From assembly GCA_012799755.1 (NCBI GenBank), contig JAAZKQ010000302.1, positions 1 to 11,382 of the forward strand: DNA of 11,382 bases, read 5' to 3'. This DNA comes from Lentisphaerota bacterium (lineage in GTDB: Bacteria; Verrucomicrobiota; Lentisphaeria; Oligosphaerales; Oligosphaeraceae). The position numbers were made by a program, and so were the translations under genes. This document shows positions 3,865 to 10,539 of the stretch, piece after piece. Position 1 is the stretch's first letter; every line of letters starts with the position of its first letter. Below the pieces are notes generated by a model, which was not told where the DNA came from, ran no database searches, and was given only the letters and a program-made list of their open reading frames with translations.

Positions 3865-5679
3865 ATGGAGTCATTAGCAAGATTAGCGCAGGGGCGCATC
3901 GAGTCCATTGAAAGACTCGAGCGCCCCTTTTCCAATTTTAAATACATTTCTAAACACGGCTTGTTTTGTTATGCTGGTTGCTCTCTGCAGAGGATTTTCT
4001 GTGAAAGCAGGAGAGCTGGCGCACAAACTTTGGTCGTTGAGCATCTCGACGATTCAGAGGAAATAGACGATGAAACGCAAGATCTAAAACACCTATCAGC
4101 TCAGTACTCTCGTTCCGAGATACGGAGAATTACTTTTTGGAAATCGCCATATAGCGGCAATGACCAAGAATTTAACCCATTGGCTGATTCACTTTTAGGA
4201 TACGCTATTATTCGTGCAGATTTTTTTAGAGACGCGGACTCGCCTAAATTTCACGTCTTTGAGTCTGTTTTCCGGAAGTATAATCATTTACACAACTTTG
4301 TTCCATGCGGGGTTTCATTTGAAGTTGAATTTAACGGCAAACGCTATTCTATCATGGGAGTGATGTATTGCCAACAAAACGGCCTGACAAAAGCATGTGC
4401 GCAAGTAGCACTTCGCAGTCTGCTTGCTACTCGACGTCCGGATTCTCCGATTAAATATTCCGAAATAAACAAGGCCGCAGGCATCACTAAACCGTCTGAA
4501 GGCTTAAGATGCGACCAGATTCAACGTGTTCTCGACCACTTTGGTGTTAACTATCGAGACGTTGATTATGATATTGAAAAAGATAGTCGGAAATACCTTC
4601 CATATTCCAAGCTTTTATATGCTGGACTCGAAAATGGGTTTGGTGGATTGCTAGGTTTTGATTTGACTGGTGTCAATGAAGATGGGAGTGAAGTTAATGG
4701 TAGGCATATTATACCATTTTTTGGACATACTTTTAATCAAGATACATGGGCACCGCGAGCACGAAATGCCTATTTCCGCATTGGCGAGAATACGCGTTAC
4801 ATCCCAAGTGATGAATGGCTAAGTAGTTTTATAGGGCATGACGATAATTTTGGATCTAATTATTGTGTCCCGAAAGGTTTTTTAGACCCAAAATGCGTTA
4901 GTTATGCCTTAGCAATGTTACCAGACAATTACACATCAGACCCCATACAGGCCGAAGCTGTTGTGGCACAGGTTATGCCTTTGATTTTTGATAAGGTACC
5001 TGAAGAATTTCGCAATCAGTTTTGGTTTTCTCGTTTATCGTTGTATGTCAAAAGACAAGATGTTGTACTGCGCACCCGTGCGCTTTCACGAGAAGATTAC
5101 ATTAAACATCTGAAACAGATGCATGATTGGTTGGGGAATAAGATAAATAATAAGTTATGCGATATATGTAAGCTTTTGCCAAATGTTTTATGGATGGTAG
5201 AGATTTCTATTCCAGAAATATTTTCAACGAATTATGGCAAACTAGGTGAAGTGTTGTTGCCTGGAGATGTCTCCCTATTGATTAAAGACGATAACACTAC
5301 AACGGACAATAATGACATTCCATATCTGAACAGGATATCCTTTGTACGTTTTCCCAAAGTTGCTCTTATAGGGACACAATTTCGCGGCAAAGGTAATGTT
5401 CGCGATTTTATTCATATACCGTGTGAAATAACCGAGCATGTTCCTTTATTTGGTTGTCCAAGTTACGATGATTTACAACCTTGCATGAGCAACACCATGA
5501 CAATTGATAAACTAAAAGAAAACGCGCGGAAGTATCGAGATCATCTTAAAAAAAGCACCGGTAAGGTGGTTACGTTCAGCAAAAGCGGGCCAATTAGCAT
5601 GTATTTGGTTGATGATATTATCAAAGTTCTTGAAGACCAACAAAAAGCCATTGATGACCTTAAGAAAAAGCTGTCATAG
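3865..5679 (+). CDS. Large accessory protein with papain/C39-like peptidase signature (~604 aa)
   Basis: I do not recognise a named family. Residues 169-190 contain CQQNGLTKACAQVALRSLL, resembling the Gln-(oxyanion) to catalytic Cys helix of papain-like and C39-type peptidases (Q171, C178). About 100 residues on, GRHIIPFFGHTFNQDTW supplies His (H281 or H288) and Asp (D293), as in such triads. Between them are a helical KYSEINKAAGI segment and LYAGLENGFGGLLGFDL. The first 160 residues and the C-terminal 280 have no motif I know; the C-terminus ends in a short coiled coil (VLEDQQKAIDDLKKKL). The ATG at 3865 has AGGGGAGA upstream. An ATG at 3844, coupled to the upstream TAA, would add seven residues. 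The gene is AT-rich and long for a phage regulator, and ends before a strong terminator. A protease or peptidase-fold effector for phage exclusion or defence is inferred. Confidence 0.8.
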   Translation: MESLARLAQGRIESIERLERPFSNFKYISKHGLFCYAGCSLQRIFCESRRAGAQTLVVEHLDDSEEIDDETQDLKHLSAQYSRSEIRRITFWKSPYSGNDQEFNPLADSLLGYAIIRADFFRDADSPKFHVFESVFRKYNHLHNFVPCGVSFEVEFNGKRYSIMGVMYCQQNGLTKACAQVALRSLLATRRPDSPIKYSEINKAAGITKPSEGLRCDQIQRVLDHFGVNYRDVDYDIEKDSRKYLPYSKLLYAGLENGFGGLLGFDLTGVNEDGSEVNGRHIIPFFGHTFNQDTWAPRARNAYFRIGENTRYIPSDEWLSSFIGHDDNFGSNYCVPKGFLDPKCVSYALAMLPDNYTSDPIQAEAVVAQVMPLIFDKVPEEFRNQFWFSRLSLYVKRQDVVLRTRALSREDYIKHLKQMHDWLGNKINNKLCDICKLLPNVLWMVEISIPEIFSTNYGKLGEVLLPGDVSLLIKDDNTTTDNNDIPYLNRISFVRFPKVALIGTQFRGKGNVRDFIHIPCEITEHVPLFGCPSYDDLQPCMSNTMTIDKLKENARKYRDHLKKSTGKVVTFSKSGPISMYLVDDIIKVLEDQQKAIDDLKKKLS

Positions 5680-5799
5680 ATAAAATCAATTATATTCAAC
5701 ATTTCTCGCTTTTACGTCCAAGGAACAGAGATTTATGATGAGTATGAGGCTGAATATCGCGAAGCACTAAAATCCCTGCCCAAGGCGCTCTGCAAATAA
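5680..5799 (+). pseudogene. In-frame coding remnant after the amber stop of the accessory gene
   Basis: Directly after the TAG at 5677-5679 the same frame stays open for 39 codons to a TAA at 5797-5799. It encodes a protein-like peptide (NISRFYVQGTEIYDEYEAEY and REALKSLPKALCK). There is no ATG/GTG start or ribosome site in this stretch. It could be the 3' end of a gene whose 5' part was lost when the cassette arrived, or a readthrough extension. The remaining bases to 5928 hold no credible gene. Confidence 0.4.
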
Positions 5800-5896
5800 A
5801 TTGGGCGAGACTGGCAGTTAGCCAGCGTTCAGGTGCAGACCGTCTTGAGTGCCACGCCGATTGAAAAAAGTCAACGCCAACTAAAGCCTTCACCTT

Positions 5897-5916
5897 ATAG
5901 CATTCAATAGCATTCA
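5897..5916. repeat. Tandem 10-bp repeat ATAGCATTCA x2
   Basis: ATAGCATTCA occurs twice without a gap just before the terminator. It is short and could be chance, but it sits at the accessory-cassette boundary. Confidence 0.5.
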
Positions 5917-5928
5917 CTCTGTCACACT

Positions 5929-5957
5929 GCCCGGCCGTCTTGGCCGGGCTTTTTTTT
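5929..5957 (+). terminator. Strong intrinsic terminator closing the repressor/accessory transcript
   Basis: GCCCGGCC (5929-5936) pairs perfectly with GGCCGGGC (5942-5949) across a GTCTT loop and is followed by eight T residues. It would stop rightward transcription from the repressor region before the late genes, so the late operon needs its own promoter or an antitermination mechanism. Confidence 0.9.
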
Positions 5958-6520
5958 GCCCACATTGGGCTGTGTCCAAAGTGTCCAAGGTTTCAAACTG
6001 CCCCTTAGGAAACCTAATTCCTGCTCAAACCCCTACACGCGCGGGCGCGCGTTACTATGCGCGCGACTACACGCGCACGCGTGCGTGTAACCCTGAGCAA
6101 CCTAGCTCTCCCCTTTCTCCCCCTTCCGCTTAGCACGTACACGCCCGCGCGCGATTTGTCTATACGTATTTAAAACTCTCCGCATGCCGTATAAGTGATA
6201 AAAGACGCAAAGCCTCTGTTCTTAGCAGCGTTCGGTGCATAAAATCGGGCCTGATTGGCAAAAAACGGGGCTTTTCAGCCGATTCGGCGCCCCAAACCAC
6301 CCGACCCGAGGGGGGGGCGGCGGGTCCTTCCCCGACCCTCCCCGCCGGGACAGGGCGCGGGAAGGAAATCAAAGGCGGGACAGACTTTCTTTCTTGCCCG
6401 GCGGTTGGCTGGGCGGCTTGTGGTGAGGGGTGGGTGGTCGGATGGCTGGTCGGTGTGTGTGTTGACCTTGGTTGCATTAGGGATAGGGGGGAAAGCGTAT
6501 AGGATTATAGGAGTGTGGCA
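5958..6520. other. Gene-free structured region upstream of the large terminase (possible packaging or late-control site)
   Basis: I find no credible gene in these 560 bases. Visible structure includes alternating pyrimidine-purine tracts, the longest being 22 bases at 6068-6089 with a central CGCACGCGTGCG palindrome. CTACACGCGC occurs twice (6033-6042, 6067-6076). There is a nested inverted repeat, GGGGC (6267-6271) with GCCCC (6289-6293) enclosing GCCGATTCGGC, and a hairpin with stems GGCGG/CCGCC and GGGTC/GACCC at 6316-6346 next to a run of eight G. From about 6405 to 6470 the strand is strongly G/T-rich, with TGGTCGG repeated at a 12-bp interval. Phages often place cos or pac near the terminase genes, and late promoters also belong here. 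No specific cos can be called. Confidence 0.5.
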
Positions 6521-8680
6521 GTGGACAAGCAGTTATTCCTGGACATCGCGGATGAAGGCGGGCGGCAGCGTCAGTCCCGCTACGAACAGCATCGCGCGCG
6601 GATGGCCAGGGCGCAGGCTGAGATGTCGGCGGAGGGGCGCGACATTGGGGAGATACCGGCGGTTGCCGAGCCGGAGCGCCGCGAGCGCTGCCGGCATGAT
6701 CTGAGGTTGTTTTGCGAGACCTATTTTCCCGAGATTTTCTATTTGCCCTGGTCGCCTATTCAGCTGGAGACGATCAAGCGCCTTCAGGCGGCGGTGTTGA
6801 CGGGCGGCAAGTTTGCCATTGCGATGCCTCGCGGCACCGGCAAGAGCACGCTTTGTGAGCGGGCGGCGATCTGGGCGGCGGTCTACGGCTACAGGCGCTT
6901 CATTGTCATCATCGGCGCTGAGAGCAACGCGACCGGCGATGTTTTCCGCGCGATTAAAAGTTCCTTCGAGAGTAATGAGCGCTTCATTGCGGACTTTCCC
7001 GAGGTGTGTTATCCGGTTCAAGCGCTTGACGGCATTGTCAACAGGTGCAAGGGCCAGACCTGGCGAGGGAAGAGAACGCACATTGAGTGGAGCGACGCGA
7101 AGCTTGTCCTGCCGATCATCGGCGATTCGCCGTCGGGCGGCACGGTCATCGGCTCGGCGTCCATGACGGGGCGAATTCGCGGCATGAAGCACACGGTTGC
7201 CAACAAGGCGGTTCTGCGGCCGGACTTTGTGATGATTGATGACCCGCAGACCCGCGAGAGCGCGAAGAGCGTTTCGCAAATTGACTACCGCCTGCGCCTG
7301 ATCAAATCGGACATTCTTGGGCTGGCGGGGCCGGGCAAGAGCATCACGGCGGTTTTGCCCTGCACGGTTATCTACCCGAACGACTTGGCGGATCAGATGC
7401 TGGATCGCGACCTCAACCCGGAGTGGTCCGGCTTGCGGTTTCCGCTGCTGCGGGGCTTTCCCACGAATCTTCACCTTTGGCAGCGCTATTGGGAGATACG
7501 TTCCGAGGGCAAGAGGAAGGATCGCGGCACCGACGAGGCGACGCGCTTCTACATCGCGAATCGCGCCGCGATGGATGAGGGCTGCGAGGCGACCTGGCCG
7601 GAGCGCTTCGAGCCGGATGAAACCTCCGGCATCCAATACGCGATGAATCTGTATTTTTCTGACCGGCAGAGCTTTTTTTCCGAATACCAGAACGAGCCCG
7701 AGGCCGCCGAGATCGGCGATGGCGAGCAGATCACGGCCGACATGGTGCTGGAGCGGATGAACTCCCGCCGGCGGCTGGAGATTCCCCAGGCCGCGACGCG
7801 CCTTACCATGGCCATTGACGTTCAGAAGAACCTGCTTTACTGGACGATTATGGCCTTCGACGATCATTTCACCTGCTGGCTGATTGATTACGGCACTTTT
7901 CCCGACCAGCAGCGCCAGGTGTTCACGACCCGTGACGCGGCGCCGACCTATCGCGACGTCTACCCCGGCGCCGGCCAGGAGGGCGCGCTGACCGCGGCTC
8001 TGCAAGACCTGGTGATTCCCTTCCTCGGCAAGCAATTCCTGCGCGAGGACGGCGGCGAGCTCAACATCAGCCGCTGCCTGATTGACTCCGGCTGGGGCGA
8101 GACGTCCGATTCCATTTACAACTTCGTTCGCGAATGCGGCTATGCGTCGGTGGTCATGCCTTACAAGGGCTTCGACATCAGCGCGACCAACACGCCGATC
8201 AGCGAGTACAAACGCAAGCTTGGCGAGATCATCAGCCCCTACGAGTGGCAGATCGCGCCGATCAAGAACAAGCGCCACATCCGGCTTTTCCGTTACGACA
8301 CCAACTACTGGAAGTCATTTTTCCGCAATCGGCTGCTGACCTCGCGCGGCGACCCTGGCGCCTTCAGCCTTTTCGGCGACCGCGTCACCGACCGGACGCG
8401 CCTGCTCGCCGACCACCTGTCATCCGAGTACAGCGTGACGGTCAGCGCGCAGGGACGGCGGGTTGACGTGTGGAAACTCATGCCGGCGCGGGAGAACCAC
8501 TGGTTTGACTGCGCGGTGGCCTGCATGGTCGCCGCGTCAGAGCAGGGCTGCAAGCTCATCATTGACCAGCCGACAGCGAGCGGCAAGGAGCCGCGTCCGG
8601 TGGCGCCGACCCGGGTGGTCAAAACGGCGCCGAAGAAATACGGCATCCGAAAACGCTATGGCGTCGGCGCCAGCCATTGA
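6521..8680 (+). CDS. Terminase large subunit (packaging ATPase and nuclease, 719 aa)
   Basis: The protein cuts concatemeric phage DNA and pumps it into proheads. The N-terminal ATPase has a Walker A at residues 103-109 (PRGTGKS, inside AIAMPRGTGKSTLCERAA) and a Walker B at about 236-241 (FVMIDDPQT). The C-terminal half has acidic nuclease-type positions in TMAIDVQKN (D432), CLIDSGWGE (D522) and ENHWFDCAVAC (D663), the layout of GpA-type large subunits. The 719 residues fall within the usual range for that group. I chose the GTG at 6521, 7 bases after AGGAG; the GTG at 6515 is only one base from it. No small-subunit gene is recognisable directly upstream, although it normally precedes this gene. 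A tail of basic residues (KTAPKKYGIRKRYG) ends the protein. A very long antisense frame over this gene is a GC-codon shadow. Confidence 0.94.
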   Translation: MDKQLFLDIADEGGRQRQSRYEQHRARMARAQAEMSAEGRDIGEIPAVAEPERRERCRHDLRLFCETYFPEIFYLPWSPIQLETIKRLQAAVLTGGKFAIAMPRGTGKSTLCERAAIWAAVYGYRRFIVIIGAESNATGDVFRAIKSSFESNERFIADFPEVCYPVQALDGIVNRCKGQTWRGKRTHIEWSDAKLVLPIIGDSPSGGTVIGSASMTGRIRGMKHTVANKAVLRPDFVMIDDPQTRESAKSVSQIDYRLRLIKSDILGLAGPGKSITAVLPCTVIYPNDLADQMLDRDLNPEWSGLRFPLLRGFPTNLHLWQRYWEIRSEGKRKDRGTDEATRFYIANRAAMDEGCEATWPERFEPDETSGIQYAMNLYFSDRQSFFSEYQNEPEAAEIGDGEQITADMVLERMNSRRRLEIPQAATRLTMAIDVQKNLLYWTIMAFDDHFTCWLIDYGTFPDQQRQVFTTRDAAPTYRDVYPGAGQEGALTAALQDLVIPFLGKQFLREDGGELNISRCLIDSGWGETSDSIYNFVRECGYASVVMPYKGFDISATNTPISEYKRKLGEIISPYEWQIAPIKNKRHIRLFRYDTNYWKSFFRNRLLTSRGDPGAFSLFGDRVTDRTRLLADHLSSEYSVTVSAQGRRVDVWKLMPARENHWFDCAVACMVAASEQGCKLIIDQPTASGKEPRPVAPTRVVKTAPKKYGIRKRYGVGASH

Positions 8681-8733
8681 GAAAAGCACCCGCGTATAAA
8701 TAGCGACGTCCAGAAACCAAGGGAGTGTCCGCC

Positions 8734-8946
8734 ATGACAGAAGAAGAACGCAAACAAGCCGAAGCCGCCGTTCTGAAAAATCTTACCCAGCCGGCAGAAT
8801 ACGAGATTGGCGGCGAGCGCATTCGCGCCCATGACCCGGAGAAGCAAGCCAAGGCGCTTGACAACCTCGCCCGTCGGCAGGCGTCGCGCAATCCCCTGGC
8901 GGCCATCCTCCCCTTTCGCATTCCAGCCGGTTCCGGGGAGCGGTAA
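8734..8946 (+). CDS. gpW-like head-tail connector protein (70 aa)
   Basis: The 70-residue protein sits between large terminase and portal, exactly where lambda-like phages carry gene W, whose 68-residue product completes the head for tail joining. The pattern also fits. A charged N-terminal helix (MTEEERKQAEAAVLKNLTQ) is followed by a short strand pair (AEYEIGGERIRAHD) and a helix (EKQAKALDNLARRQASR), like gpW's helix-hairpin-helix. Sequence identity to lambda gpW is not obvious, so the call rests on size, order and layout. The ATG at 8734 has AAGGGAG 8 bases upstream; an in-frame GTG at 8725 overlaps that site. Its TAA overlaps the portal start by one base (TAATG). Confidence 0.7.
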   Translation: MTEEERKQAEAAVLKNLTQPAEYEIGGERIRAHDPEKQAKALDNLARRQASRNPLAAILPFRIPAGSGER

Positions 8947-10496
8947 TGGAGAAAAAAGAGCACAACGCCATCTTGCCGAAGCCCATCGCGCCTGCCAAGT
9001 CCCGCCGTGTCTATGCCCGCTACAACGCCGCGAGCACAAGCGCGGACAGCGCGCGCAACTTTTCCGGCACGGATTATCTTTCCGCCGACGCGGCGATGAC
9101 CCGCCACGTCCGCCGGCTCATATCCGCGCGGGCGCGCAACGAATTTGCGAACAACTCCTTCGCCTACGGCATCATCTGGACGCTTGCGGACGACACTATC
9201 GGCACCGGCCCGCGCCTGCAACTTGAGCCCAGCGAAGACATGACGACGGTCATGACGACGGACCCCGCCCTGCAACGCCGCGAGCGTCGCTTCCACGCCT
9301 GGGCGCGCGCCGTCAAGCTGAATGCCCTGCTGCGTTGCGCCAGGATTGCCAAGGCGGTTGACGGCGAGACCTTCATCTGGCTCCAAGTCAACAAGGGCGC
9401 GCGGCGGGACGTGCCTCTGGAGCCCAAGCTCTACGAAGCCGAGTACGTCACCTCCGACCTGTACGCGGATCAGCTTGGCGGCATCCACCGCAGCGGCGTG
9501 CCCGTCGAGGTTGACGGCATTGTCTACGACCCCTACGGCAACCCGCTGACCTACAAGTTCGCGCGCGTTCACCCGGGCCAGTCCGGCATTGCGGCGTATG
9601 GCCGTCCCTTTGAGGTTCCCGCCAGCCAGGTCATTCACTACGCCAACATTTTCCGACCGGGGCAGCACCGCGGCCTGTCCGAAATGACCGCCGCCTTGCA
9701 CATCTTCAATGATTTGCGCCGCTACAGCACGGCTGTCGTCCTGGCCGCCGAAGTGTCCGCCCGCCTCAGCTTCATCATCTCCAACGACCTGCCGCCGGAG
9801 GTTTACACGGAGCTTTACGGGGGCAGCCTCGCCAACGCCCAGGATGGCGATCCACAGTCGCTGCTTGACAAGCTGGGCGGCCTTGACGAGTTCAGGAACG
9901 AAGAGCAACACGGCCTGATTCTTCCTGACGGCTACAAGGCCATGCAGCTTAAAAGCGAGCAGCCGACGGCGCAGTACGTCACCTTCAAGGACGCGAAGAT
10001 TGCCGAGGCCGCGCGCGTCTTCTCCATGCCCTTCAACGTCGCCGCCGGCGATTCATCGTCCTACAACTACGCCTCTGGCAGACTGGATCACCAGGTCTAT
10101 CACAAAAAGCTGCTCATTGAGCGCGAGACCATCAGCCAGGACATCCTCGACCCCATCCTCGCCGCCTGGGAAGAATACGACCGCGCCCAGCATCCAGACG
10201 ACTACGCCCACGAGACCACCGGCCACTATTGGATGTTCGACGGCTTCGAGCACGTTGACCCCATCAAGGAAGCAAACGCCCAGGCCGCGCGGCTGACCAA
10301 CGGCGTCACCACCATGGCGGAAGAATGCGCCCGCGAAGGCCGCGACTACCACTCCATCCTCCGCCAGCGCAAGCGCGAAATCGAAGAATGCCGCCACCTC
10401 GGCATAGACCCCATGCCCTGGATGAACGCCGGCGCCGTCGCCTTCGCGCCGGACGCCAAAGAAGAGCCAGCCAAGGAAGAGCCCGCCAAAAAATGA
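8946..10496 (+). CDS. Phage portal protein, lambda family (516 aa)
   Basis: The portal forms the dodecameric ring at the head vertex through which DNA passes. The 516 residues are close to lambda gpB (533). Typical features include RHVRRLISARARNEFANNSF near residues 54-73, DDTIGTGPRLQLEP, a helical middle (HARAVKLNAL-like WARAVKLNALLRCARIAKAV) with DGETFIWLQ, VIHYANIFRPGQHRGLSEM and a C-terminal AAGDSSSYNYASGRLDHQVY. The ATG at 8946 overlaps the upstream TAA and follows GGGGAG by 5 bases. The C-terminus is a Lys/Glu/Pro tail (KEEPAKEEPAKK). It is the third gene of the rightward late operon; 43 bases separate it from the prohead protease gene. Confidence 0.94.
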   Translation: MEKKEHNAILPKPIAPAKSRRVYARYNAASTSADSARNFSGTDYLSADAAMTRHVRRLISARARNEFANNSFAYGIIWTLADDTIGTGPRLQLEPSEDMTTVMTTDPALQRRERRFHAWARAVKLNALLRCARIAKAVDGETFIWLQVNKGARRDVPLEPKLYEAEYVTSDLYADQLGGIHRSGVPVEVDGIVYDPYGNPLTYKFARVHPGQSGIAAYGRPFEVPASQVIHYANIFRPGQHRGLSEMTAALHIFNDLRRYSTAVVLAAEVSARLSFIISNDLPPEVYTELYGGSLANAQDGDPQSLLDKLGGLDEFRNEEQHGLILPDGYKAMQLKSEQPTAQYVTFKDAKIAEAARVFSMPFNVAAGDSSSYNYASGRLDHQVYHKKLLIERETISQDILDPILAAWEEYDRAQHPDDYAHETTGHYWMFDGFEHVDPIKEANAQAARLTNGVTTMAEECAREGRDYHSILRQRKREIEECRHLGIDPMPWMNAGAVAFAPDAKEEPAKEEPAKK

Positions 10497-10539
10497 GCGC
10501 GCGTATATATCGCAAAGCCCCCTGAGAAGGAGAAGCAGC

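Noticed and set aside
5815..5850. tRNA-like GTTC/GCAG elements near the cassette end
   Set aside because: No acceptor or anticodon arms can be folded around them; no tRNA is supported.
5696..5965. 89-codon minus-strand frame across the terminator
   Set aside because: It runs through a strong intrinsic terminator and has no credible start context or recognisable domain.
6255..6704. 149-codon plus frame overlapping the terminase start, as a possible small terminase subunit
   Set aside because: It has no ribosome site, is Arg/Gly-rich, overlaps the terminase by about 180 bases in another frame and shows no helix-turn-helix.
6533..8278. 581-codon antisense frame over the large terminase
   Set aside because: It is a typical shadow in GC-rich DNA: Ala/Arg/Leu/Val/Gly-biased, no ribosome site, no domain, and fully overlapping a clear terminase.
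8619..9911. 430-codon antisense frame across the gpW-like and portal genes
   Set aside because: It spans two well-supported genes on the other strand and has shadow-type composition and no family match.
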